The notes beneath the pieces are model-generated. The model was not told the origin of the DNA. It saw nothing but the letters and a program-made list of their open reading frames with translations, and did not search any database. The translations under genes were made by a program, and so were the position numbers. A stretch of DNA of 64,000 nucleotides, taken from NCBI GenBank assembly GCA_037074615.1, contig CM073542.1, positions 19,236,001 to 19,300,000 of the forward strand. The letters run 5' to 3'. This stretch comes from Leucaena leucocephala (Eukaryota > Streptophyta > Magnoliopsida > Fabales > Fabaceae). Below are positions 12,701 to 23,914 of the stretch, one piece after another. Position 1 is the stretch's first letter. Each line of letters starts with the position of its first letter.

Positions 12701-14105
12701 GTATATTGCCTACAGGAAAGGCATCACTCAAAAACTCAGGCAATTCTGTCAAACTAGAATTGGTCTAACCATTTATCAATTTCAAATTCATTAAACACAA
12801 CACAAATTTTAACCTTGTGTACTCATTTTTACTCCTCAAGTACAATAATGTCTCGACATTACTTGGCAAACTTTCAAATATATGATAGAATTATAGAAAT
12901 GATTCGTCTCCAATATATCATAAAACATATTCATAATTCTATCCCTAAAGTTATTGTTCATAACATCCTTATTTCCATGTAAAGGAGTCCTCCTAATCTT
13001 ACCATGCCAAATCTAATTTGTATATCTTAAATTTATTCCATCACAAATAAGATACTCTCATATATCATTAATAGACAATATATTATAGTTGAAACAGTTC
13101 ACATAGGGACAAAAGAACAACCTATCACTTTTCTTCAAATCATTCCTCTTAACAAATGTAGGAAACCTTTCTACCATATCTTCATATTCCTTAGTAGTCC
13201 TCTTAGCTTTCATCTAATTATGATCATTATTTACTTAAATGTAAACATTCTCAATGGTAACCAAATCTATAAATAGGAAATAAATAGGAACCAATATTTT
13301 TAATAAGCCAATTAACAACAAAAAATTCCAATAAAACGTATTATTTTTTAAAATTCGCATAAAACATATCCATAACAAAATATGAATCGATGAATAATGC
13401 AAACACTACAAAAATAAAATATTTAGTAAGGTAAGATACCTACAATATCTATTATAGTGTATAACAAACAAATTAAATAATAAAACAATTGACCAAAACA
13501 CATACAGATTCATAAAATTTGAAAAACTCACCCATAAACAAATATGAACCAATTTAACAAACTAAAATTATAAAAAATATATCTTTAATAAGAGGATGAT
13601 GGCCCATATGATGTATTGTAGCTTATAAACAACAAATAATAAAAAAATGTAAGAAAAATAAGCAAATAACGTTGTTGAACGATGACTTACAGCATTGACA
13701 ACATAGATCGATGATGGAGATGATGGAGAATGACATTATCGATGGAGATAAGCGACAAAAATAGGAGAAAAATGCTAGGAAATAACTTTCGTGCAAGTCT
13801 GTCGTGGTTTAACAGAGTAACATAACACATGGCTATAAAAAAGTGAAAGTAAAACTGTACCTGCCCTAGGGTTTTCAAATAATTGTGGACTTATAACGGT
13901 AATTTTTAAGAAAATTGCCATTATAAGTATGGTTTTTCACATTTTAATGGTTGTTCTTATGAGAACCACCGTTAAAATAATTTCACATACAAAATTGCTA
14001 TGAAAATATTGATTTATTTACGAATATGCTATTGCATTTTTTTATAGCATTTTCTCTTTTAATCGCCGTGAGGTAGCATCGTGTTAAATATTTTTTCTAG
14101 TAGTG
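9745..14105 (-). mobile_element. CACTA transposon B, truncated at the left
   Basis: The right end is TAGTG at 14101-14105; its reverse complement starts CACTACTAGAAAAAATA, close to the matching end of element C. Subterminal hairpin-like sequence lies at about 13880-14080. The left end resembles element C up to about 9745-9780 and is then lost, so no target duplication can be confirmed (TTC follows the right end). A minus-strand TNP2 remnant fills the interior. Confidence 0.7.
10080..13200 (-). pseudogene. CACTA TNP2 transposase remnant (element B)
   Basis: On the minus strand: near 13190-13000 a Transpos_assoc-like N-terminus (YEDMVERFPTFV, FFCPYVNCFNYN, then WHGK). Core at 12276-12091 with YSLPPTLCIKQKYTMYLIIS, KQLGNDIDVYL and LIDDLKKL, matching the TNP2 LPPxLCxK and GNDIDVYL motifs. 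Degenerate downstream sequence runs to about 10080, where YTIKDDHCEQIWVDTNW resembles the usual C-terminus. Stops throughout. Confidence 0.75.
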
Positions 14106-14189
14106 TTCAGGTAAGACATTATCGATGAATCGTGCCATATTGCTCGAGATAGTTATGTCATTTTTCAAAAGACCCGCTCTGATCATAAA

Positions 14190-14438
14190 TATTAGTTTTG
14201 GCAATTGCACCCAAGAGGTTAGTGAATTGGGTGATATTTAAATTGTTTTAAAATCTTTGGAAGCTAAATAGTTAAGTTGAAAGTGATATCATCGATAATG
14301 GGGATTTATTCTAGTTTGACCTAACCACTTGGCCTATATCCAGTTCTCATATTCCTTCTAAGATTTTTCAATATAACTCCAAGATTAGCCGGGCTCTTAG
14401 CACCTCAGTACATCAATTGTGAGAATCTCTCTCTATAA
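14190..14438 (+). repeat. Repeat S, copy 4 (5' fragment)
   Basis: Matches the start of the S family: CACCCAAGAGG then GTGAATTGGGTGAT, followed by CCACTTGGCCTATATCCAGT and AGATTAGCCGGGCTCTTAG, as in the copies at 46650, 51263 and 55216. Truncated where the inverted repeat begins. Confidence 0.65.
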
Positions 14439-16760
14439 CACCTTATTTTTGTATATTTCAGGGACCAAATAGTAGCACCGAAACCATTTATAGGGTCAAT
14501 AAAGTCCAAATGCACAATCTAAAATTTATGTCTGAGTTACTGTTCATTTAGTAAAATTCCAGATAAGCGACCTAATTTCAAAAATTCATAATTATTTTTA
14601 AAAAAAATTAAAATGAAGTGGTTCAAGTTGTTACATGAAGCTAACTTAAGCCTCTTTTAGAAAAAATATAAGTCTCACCAAACCTTTAGCCATTTAATAC
14701 AATTTTAGTGTTCAAAATTCACTGTTCAAATAAGGCATATTATACATCAAAATGAAGCTTAACATGTTTATAATCATCACACAAATTATCATATATTTAT
14801 TTAAACGTTAACTATTTTTCTTATATTTTCATAAAACGTTGTCAGAATTTCATATTATGCATTAATACACATTACATGTCATAATAAAAGCCACATATAT
14901 AATAAGCTATCCATGCATCATAATATCTTCATTCATCTTCATTTCCTCCATGTGAAGGTCCAGCTATGATTTTTCTGGTAAAATTTGGGATTGAAATACT
15001 CCTAGGCAATTTTGGCCATTTTCAACTCAATTTTCTCATAATTATACTTTTGTCCTTAGAAACTTTTTTAACTTTTCAAACAAATCCCTTTTTCATTTTA
15101 TTCTTTCCTTAATACTTTTATACTTTACAATTTAATCCCTTTCTTTATTATACTTATGTTGCCCTTATTTTCTAACTTAAATCTCCTCTAACCATTATTT
15201 TTTTTTTGTCAACATCACAATCCCTTCAAAATCTCTTTTCTTCACTATCAGTCTTATACAGTTAGGAAAAAATTGAGACGTGACATTTCTCTCTTCTTAA
15301 ATAAATTTTGATCTTGAAATTTAACTCATATCTTAATCCAATAGCTTTGGATATGTCTCCCTTTTATCCTTCTCTGTTTCATGACTAAGATTCAGCCATA
15401 TCTTTGAAAAATTATGTTCTTTAATCTTAAAGTTTAATGGCTTTCTCTTAACATTTACGAAACTCTTTCTTTACTATGAGGTGTGAACATTCTTTTTTTT
15501 TATCAATTCAATCAGAGTTTAGGTTTGGTCTACACTACTTAGACTAATCATCCTTCTTAAACTCTATTTCATTCAATCTATGTACTTAACTTACTAGTAG
15601 TGTCCATATATTTCATGTAGGGCGCCCTTCAAAAATTTGATGTAATTTTGAGGTTTTTATTTCTATTTTACCTCCCATTATACTTTTTAGTATACTTCCC
15701 AGGATAATATCATGTCTAGCATTTTCCTTAATATATAATCTTGCTAGCCTCTCAAGAGGATCCTAATCTTGTGCCTTTCTAACTTCCTCCTGAATTAAAA
15801 GCTATGCTTTGAATATTTCCTTTTAGATCATTTTTATTTGGATATTATATAAGGGGTTCTAGTCTTACTTTTTATAACTTTACTTGACTTTTCTTAACTT
15901 TTCTACCATCCTCTAGAACTATGTATATTTACACCATTTCTCATTACTTCCCAGGATAACCTATTATTAGGCTACTCTTACTTGAGCATGCTTAACTGAA
16001 AAAGTACTGATAAAAATATGAAGGACTAGTGCTAATGGCTCCAACCATAATCATAAAAGCACAAATATTAAGATTAAGCATTCCATTTACCACAGAGATT
16101 TTCCCTGAAATCTCATCCCTTTCCATTATAAAAAATATAGCAAGTCCTTCTCAAGGAAGAGATGACTATAAATGAATATTTTATGATGCATGGTTGGCTT
16201 ATTGAATAAGTGAATTTTTATTATAACATGTAATGTGTGAATGTATAATTTTTGAATATGATAACATTTTGTAAAAATTAGGAAAAATAGTTAACAATTG
16301 AATAAATATATAATATTTTATATGGTGATAATAGACATGTTAGGCTTATTTTGATGTATAATACACCTTATTTTGACATTTCTATATGAAGAAATAATTT
16401 TCTAAAGTTAATGGACCAAATTTAGAAGTTGGGGAAAACTGACCATATGAACAATAAATTTCCATTACAAAATTGTATTAAATGGATAATAATTTGGTTA
16501 AAATTATATTTTTCCATTAAGGAGGCTTAAGTTATCTTAGTGTAGCAACTTGAACCACTTCATTTCAATTTTTTTATAATTAATTATAAATTTTTAAAGT
16601 TGGGTCAGCTGTCTAGAATTTTACCAAATGAACAGTAACTCGTGGACATAAATTCAAGATTGTGTAATTGGACTTCATTGACTCTATAAGTAGTTCTAGA
16701 TTATACTATTTAGTATATGAGACATACAAAAATAAGGTGTTACACTTTGCACCTATTTTC
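14439..16760. repeat. Large imperfect inverted repeat (family U arms)
   Basis: The left arm (about 14439-14930) and the right arm (about 16185-16760) are reverse complements of each other over roughly 500 bases with many differences. Landmarks are AAATGAACAGTAACT (right) against AGTTACTGTTCATTT (left), and AAAAATAAGGTGTTA at the outer ends. The spacer (about 14930-16185) holds TGAGACGTGACATTTCTCTC and pyrimidine-rich sequence with no sustained frame. A third, direct copy of the arm lies at about 45960-46560. Confidence 0.65.
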
Positions 16761-17332
16761 AATACCCTCAAAAAATTCCATAGGTTCATCTTGGATATCA
16801 GAACCGTGAATTTAGGAGGATCAAACTTAATTAATTATGACAACTTAATTGAAAGATTACTTTCCTCTTCATTAATACTACAGATTTCTTCTCGAGTCTC
16901 ATGCCTAGATGATATAGAAATATCAAGGGATTATGGATTTGAAGGTTTAGCCTTAGATAGGATTTTTTTGAGAGGTCTAAGGGGTCGACCTCCCCTAACC
17001 TCTCCTACGACCCTGTCCTATGTCTCTAGAAAATAATTCGCTTTTATAAGCGTAGCCTCTGTCCAAAGTCCTATCACTTCAAGAACTTCTACCAGCTAGT
17101 GGACGTCTAGGTAGTATTTCACTATACACATAGCACATAGGAAATATTCGTTTCCAAATGAGAATGATATGCCAATAATACGATGAGAAAATAAGACACT
17201 TTTAAACTTCCTAAAAAGGCCTTCAATTGTGCCTCAATTATAATTATGCCTGAGTTAGTAATGATAATTAATACCCTACCAAAGCATCTCTACTCCACAT
17301 AGTTATAGAAAACCTAGACTCTGATTCCAAAC
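16761..17332. other. Unassigned repeat-like sequence
   Basis: The 122-codon open frame at 16668-17036 starts inside the right arm of the inverted repeat and has no recognisable domain. The rest has stops in all frames. Possibly decayed Ty3/gypsy-type LTR sequence, but not proven. Confidence 0.4.
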
Positions 17333-19990
17333 TATCACGCTCCAAGATTTAAGAGGTGACCAACACAGAATATGAATAATTCATATTCTTTAAGCCTTAA
17401 GCATATAAATAGAATGTTTGATATAATAATGATAATATATATTTCATTAAAGTCAAAAGGCAAGTTATTTATAAAAATTTTGGCAAAGTTGTCTTTATAT
17501 AATAGATATCCCGAAAATTCTACAATAGCCTACAAGCAATCCAAGTAATATACGGAATTCTATCCAAAATAATATGCACATAAATACCATCAAAATAGCA
17601 AAACAGGACTAAGATCCTATCTATAGACTAAGTGGCACATCTAAATTCTAAAAAAGTATATATATATTTCATAAGTTTATATTTACATTATAGGTTGCTA
17701 CACAAGATAGATCAACAACTTCAGATCAACAACACTATTTGAAACTAAAATAATCTATTAGTGAATAACGTCCTATTACTAAATAAAATACAGAAAAAAT
17801 AATTTAATTCAAATAATAAAGCTTGTCGATAAACCTAAATTCCAACCCATAGAATTCTAGTAAGAATGAAATTATATAGAAATTATTAATCAAATCAATT
17901 CAATAGCCAGTGAAACATCTTATTTGGAGAAGTCAATTTAAAACAATAATCCTCAAATCTCATGTTTTTGTAGAACTTCAACAGAACAACTTAACAAGTA
18001 TGGGCACACAGTTTACAAGGGAAACTAACCATTCTGACATGGCTCAAAGCCATGAATCAAGAGTACGTACGAGACCCACAAATAAAAGGCATAAGATTGA
18101 ATCCCACGAATATCTGGCATGAGAACTATGCCTATGAATATCAAGCGAGCTCAATTTTAACCATGGTGCACCAAGGATTAATAGTACTGCTATTAGTAAC
18201 TAGCATTCTATATTCAATCCTCTCAAAAATTAATTTCCAAACATGCATGTGGTCAATTTAACATTAAATAAAGAATAAGATCTTTAATATTGAAATCTTA
18301 TAAAGAATATCCATAATCAAGGATCTCAGCATGCAAGTTCAAATGAACATTCTCAAAGATTTCCTTTGAAATTCATGAATGATCATTTAATAAAATCAAA
18401 ATCAAAGTAGAATAAATAAATATAATCTTTATTTCATCTAAACAGATAATTGTTAATAATCAAAAGACATAATTTCAATAAGCTTATTCTGATTAAATAA
18501 TATTTAACATAATGAATAGATTGATAAAAGTATGACAAATGCCTAAAATTCTATTCAAAAAGGAATTACAATGGGACATTATTCACTCATCTGTTAACTC
18601 CCAAGTATTTCAATTTGCCATTTAAGTAGACTTCACGAAATTTTTCCATTAACTACCTAATTATTCAAAGAAAATACCTCTATTAAGTTTTAAATTTTAA
18701 ACCATCCTTTAATCACTATTTCAAATTTCTTTATTCTATTACCATCCTTTTTATTACATCTTGACCATAAATTATTCCTCCTAGCATGATAAGCAACAAT
18801 GATAGAACCAAAACAATGCAAATCATTGATTTTATAATATGAAATTTCCAACTACTGGTTCCTCAGTTTCTATTATTTTGACATTATTTTCCAACTTTAT
18901 TTTCCAACTTCAAAATATCCTCCCAACATCCATCAACAAGCTACATGTTAGATTTCCTTAACACAAAACAACCCAAGATAGATTTAAACATAGTCAACAA
19001 TAATAGCTCATGACTTTTGATAGTTTTACTGTCAAAAGTTTGAGTCTTTAACTTCAACTCAGAATTATTTTTTAACTTTTAAAGTCCAAACCTTATAGCT
19101 TCAAAACTGATAGCACCAACAATTATACAAGTATCAATTTTATAATAACTCTTTTAATCAGATAATCTAAACCACTAAAACAAAAATGCAGCCACTATTT
19201 TCAAAAATCATAACCATAACAGAGAACGCAAAGGCAGCAACCATGACTCTAGCTTTACAATAGATTCCAATTTAATAAACCTAAATCTTTATTTAACTTC
19301 ACTAAATCAAACATTTACCCTCTCAAAGCTTTGGTTTTGATCGGCTAACCACCCAAAATTGAAGCAAATAGAGGAGGCGAAGATGAGAAAGGACTGAGAT
19401 AACTCACCCTGACCGAAAATCACTCCTAAGTGAACGATCTCCCCTCTTTCCAGTCAACTTCTCCGATGACCTCAAAGCTCTCTGCTTCCCTCCTTTCTTT
19501 GTGTAGTCGCTCTCTCTCTCCACACAGCGACGCTAGAGCTGAAGAGGAAGGAGAAAAATATCTTAGCATAGCAGTAGCCATGCTCTGAACAAAAAATAAT
19601 AACAACGGATGTGCGACACAAAGCTTCCCAGCAGCCCAAGATCTGAACGGAAAAGAAGAACAACGGCACAGTCACCGGTGACCAACACAGACGATGATGG
19701 GAGCTGATAGAATCGTAGCTATAGAGGATTTGTAGGTGAGAGCGCGAATCTTCTTCTTCTCTTCTCTCTCGCTGTCGTGCTATCGAGAAACAGAGGAAAT
19801 GAGAGTGTACTGGCATAAAATGGCAGAGGGGCAGTTTGTTCTTTTCACACAACTAAGCTGGGAAAAATAAAATTCATTTTGGAGTGAACTTCTTCCTCGG
19901 TATCTCTCAATCAATTTCACCACCTCAAACACCATTTAACCACCAATTTTTCTTAGTTCATAATTATAAGAGATAATATATATACTATTG
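17333..19990 (+). repeat. Repeat R, copy 2 (LTR-like, plus orientation)
   Basis: Starts TATCACGCTCCAAG (the family starts TGTCACGTCCC) and keeps the family order: TTCATATTCTTTAAGCC, ACACACAGTTTACAAGG, TGGTGCACCAAGGATTA, ATTATTCACTCATC, then a CT-rich stretch with GCTCTCTCTCTCC near the 3' end. The minus-strand open frame at 19472-19852 lies in this CT-rich terminal part and looks like repeat-derived chance coding. Confidence 0.6.
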
Positions 19991-22018
19991 AAGTAATATT
20001 ATTTATTTATTCAATTTTAGTTTAGGGCCATTAAAGATAAGAAAGATTCTCTACAATAAAAAGGTTTTTCTTGTCCTTCACGATTTATATGATATGAGTC
20101 AATTAAAGAATTTGGCTCAATGTCCAAATTGGTTTGGTAAAGGAAGCATAATAATTATCACAACGAGAGATAGTCAATTGCTCACCTCATCTTAAGTAAT
20201 AAGCAAAGAATATATGAGATGAAAACTATGAAGAAAGATGAAGCTCTACAACTCTTTTCAAACAAAGCATTCAACAAACATCATCCTGGAGATAATTATT
20301 TGGAGTTGTCTGAATCCGTGGTTGAATACGCAGGAGGAGGTCTTCCTTTTGCACTTGAAGTTTTGGGTTCTTTTCTTTGCAAGAGAAGTCAAGCTGAGTG
20401 GAGAGATACTTTATATAGATTGAAGAAAATCCCAAGTAATAATATTCTTCAAGTGCTTAAATAAGTTATGATGCATTAAATGATAAAGAAAGGATAATAT
20501 TTTTACAAAACAAATTGTGTCTCGGATTTGGAAAAGTTACGATCTTCACCCAATAATTGGAATAAAGGTCTAAAATAACATTTTTATTAGGGATATTAGG
20601 AAATACAAGCTATTATTTTGCAAGTTTCTTATTGGGACCAAAACAAAATAAAAGTACATCCTAAAGCTTTTTCAAAGATGAGTAACATTAGATTCCTCCT
20701 CTTATATATGGAGACTAATCCCACGTGTCCACTCATGTTACCAGGGGATTGAAACTTTCTGGTTCTTTAAACGTTGTTTGATGCCATAATTTCCTTTCAA
20801 AACTCTTGCACTTACATTGGATGAACTTGTCCATATTGAAATGTATGAAAGCAAAATAAAGCAACTTTGGAATGGCATACAGGTGAGATTGATGCTTCAC
20901 GCATCATTGTTCATCTTAAAAATATATTTTTTTGTCTATGTTTTACTAATTCATTGTTTAGTGAGGCTAACTCTACAATCTTTTGTTTGATCCTAGTTTA
21001 TGAGAAAGTTGAAATTTGTCAACTTGAGCAGTTCTCATGATTTTACCGAAACTTCCATGTTTGGAACATTTGTGTCTTCGTCGCTGCACATCTCTTGTCA
21101 AGGTTCATCCTCACTTGGAGAGTTGAAAGAGCTTGTTGAGGTATACTTGGATGGTTGTGATAGTCTTGAATTCCTACCAACAAAATTGGAAACAAATTCT
21201 TTAATAAAGTTATATCTTAGTTGGGGTAAAAATTTCTTTGATAAAGTTATATCTTAGTTGGGGTAAAAAAGTTGTAGTTCTCCTAGAGTTCGGGGAAGGT
21301 ATGAAACCATTATCATATCTTGATGTGAGTCATAATTCCATAACTAGACTTCCTGAATCAGTTGGATTCTTGACTGGTCTTAAAGATTTGAACTTGAGTC
21401 ACTGTAGAATTATTAACCTTGTCAATTTGTTGAAGACTCACGTAACTCGCCAAATTTCTGGTTTGAACGTAAAGTTGTTAACCGAGTTATATTTACGTGA
21501 GTGTGGCTTAAACGATGGGTCGATTCCTCATGATTTTGGCAGTTTATCATCACTCATTGTGTTGGATCTAAGTGATAATGAGTTTATTAAGCTACCCACT
21601 AGTTGCTTCTGTAGTCTTTTTCGACTTCTCTTTGTTTCATTGGATTATTGCACAAGGCTAAAGTCATTGCCAAGGCTTCGACCGCGTTTAATTCGATTAA
21701 ATGCATCCGATTTTAATTCAATGGAGCCCTTATCATCAGATAGATAGTTATGGGTGTTGGTTGCTTTACTTGACCATGAGGTATGTTTGTCTTCCTACAG
21801 TCTCTCTAATGATTTATGTGTTTTTTTTTAACTCCACATATACATAACATGAGTTATTATTTATTTGAGTATCGTAGGCGAACTAAATATGTAATCTTTG
21901 ACGAGGAATACGTTGATATCCCATTGGCGTCCTAGCATGCTGAATGTGTTCCCCTACAGATTTCTGCGCATTTATTCCAGGATATGATATACTATCATGG
22001 TTTCCAAATAAAGAATAT

Positions 22019-22021
22019 TAT
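22019..22021. repeat. Target site duplication TAT, left copy (element D)
   Basis: TAT immediately before the element start; matched by TAT at 23771-23773. Confidence 0.7.
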
Positions 22022-23770
22022 CACGGCTAGAAAATGAGATTTCTAAATTGGTTAAAAATGAGTCTCTAAACCTGACTTTAGTTTGGTGTAGATACAACCT
22101 GTATAGAAAATCTGATATTCTATACCAATTGTACGACCAGCATAAAAAATTATTTTTTAAACTAGTTACTCTATACAACCAATTTAAAGTAATATAAAAA
22201 TTAAAAAAAAATCAGAATAAAAAAAAATTTAGATTCATATTAGAGAAACTTCTAAATTAATTTTGCCATTAAAATACTGAAATTATTTCCTTCTTCGTCA
22301 CAACTGATAAGAGTAATTAAGAAGAATAGGGATAAAATATATATATGCACAACAGAAAGGTTCATGCTCTTAAATTCTGACCACACCAAATTAACCAAAT
22401 TGCAAAACATCATACACGACTTAATACGAGAACAACATATGAAAATCAAATATAACGATCCACTTCAATAAGGTTTAAAACTGCAAGAATGACAAAAAGA
22501 TGAAAGGAAAGACATTTTTATTATTGATTATTGATTATTGATAAACAAATTAACACGGAGAACCAAACTTCGATTGAAGTGATGGAAGGAGGACTTATCC
22601 AAACGTCATCCTTCAATTGTAGATTTCTGATAAAAAAAAAAGACCAGATCCTAGAAAACCAACCACTAAACAAAGTAAAGACTAGAGACACCTAAACGAC
22701 AACATAAGACACTACGACAAAAACTAGATTTAATTTGATTGTGCAGAGACACTAAACCGCTAATTACCTCCATCGTCATCATATTAATGGCCATCCCTCT
22801 GTAGACCTATGGGTGAGTGCCAAGTATGGATAAGAAGCAACTCTGAGATCTACCCAAGGGACGATATGTGAGCCCCTCCTTCCTAGGAGAATCCAAAGTC
22901 TGAACCAGGAGCTGTTTCATTGCCAGAATCAAATCCTCTGTGGGATTCTTGGGAGGGCTCGAAGATCTGAATTGCTAGCAAAACTTCATGTGTTGCTTGA
23001 GGGCTTTATAGACGGTGATATCCATTTCTTATCTCAGTGACTCGTCTTTCACAGCCTCGACGCACAGCCCGCAAATCCAATAGAAAGAGCAGCTGACGAT
23101 GAGGCCGAAGGAAGGAGCAGCTGCCAATGAGGGAGATGACGTCAAGGAGGCCGAAGGAAGGAGAAGCCAACGATGAAATAGTAGGGAAGTTAGGGCTTTG
23201 GGGGTGTGACGAGAGAACTTAGAAGTATATAGATGTGGCAATATTCTACACATGATGAATTTGATAATTGGTGTAAATATAGCATATCTAAATTAGACAT
23301 AGGTACAACTAGTTTAGATGTTCTATTTATTTATATCAATCATGTGTACATCAAATATAAATATTTTACTCTTATTTATAAAAATATCACCATTCATTTC
23401 TTTTATACCTGGTCATGTGTATATCAGGTATAAATATTTTATCCTTATTTATAAAAATATCACCGATCATTTCTCTTACACTTGTTCACATATATATCCT
23501 ATAAATATTTTATCATTTTTTACAAAAATACCACCGCTTATTTTTTTTACACCAATCACATGTACATTAGGTAAAAGTATTTCACTCTTATTTATAAAAA
23601 TGTTACCGTTAATTTCGTTTACACTGGTCATATATACATCAGGTGTAAATATTTCACTTTTATTTACAAAAATGTCATTGCTCATTTCTTCTATACGGTT
23701 CTTTTTAAAACCATTTTTGTAAGAACCGATTTAGAAAAGGAGGTTTTAGAAAGCCTATTTTATAATGGTG
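22022..23770. mobile_element. Non-autonomous CACTA-like element D in the TNL pseudogene
   Basis: The left end (CACGGCTAGAAAATGAG) and the reverse complement of the right end (CACCATTATAAAATAGG) form an imperfect terminal inverted repeat continuing into TTTCTAAA. It is flanked by a perfect 3-bp duplication TAT (22019-22021, 23771-23773). The CAC start and 3-bp duplication fit the CACTA superfamily, though the fifth-base consensus is not kept. Removing it brings the two TNL exon pieces together. No transposase is seen. The interior holds a 72-bp tandem array and a GC-richer segment (about 22560-23230) with a repeated GGCCGAAGGAAGGAG motif that could be captured host sequence. Confidence 0.75.
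23340..23700. repeat. Tandem array, about five copies of a 72-bp unit
   Basis: Units begin with (T)CATGTGTACATC-like sequence at about 23341, 23414, 23487, 23557 and 23629, giving spacings of 73, 73, 70 and 72 bases. Each contains AAATATTTTA and a TTTATAAAAATATCACC-like core. The array lies close to the right end of element D, where CACTA elements commonly carry subterminal repeats. Open frames across it are by-products of the repeat. Confidence 0.85.
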
Positions 23771-23914
23771 TATCCTTCATATAAGTATAAAAGGGAATGA
23801 GATAAAAGTGAACATACCTCCGTATTTGCGTGATTGTGAATGGTCCGCAGTTGTTGTATGCTTCCTTATCTCAGGTTTAAGTAGTTTGGTGATTCCTTGG
23901 AGTACTAAAGCTCC

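Noticed and set aside
16668..17036. 122-codon plus-strand open frame
   Set aside because: It begins inside an arm of the inverted repeat, has no recognisable domain and shows no gene context.
19472..19852. 126-codon minus-strand open frame
   Set aside because: It lies in the CT-rich end of an R repeat; Ser/Arg/Phe-rich composition reflects the repeat and there is no domain.
22710..22727. CACTACGACAAAAACTAG looks like a CACTA left end pairing with 28242
   Set aside because: The preceding triplet (AGA) does not match TCC after 28242, whereas CACTA at 23915 is preceded by TCC and removing that interval restores the exon.
23340..23700. Regularly spaced repeats considered as a CRISPR-like array
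   Set aside because: Units are contiguous tandem copies without unique spacers, in a plant transposon.
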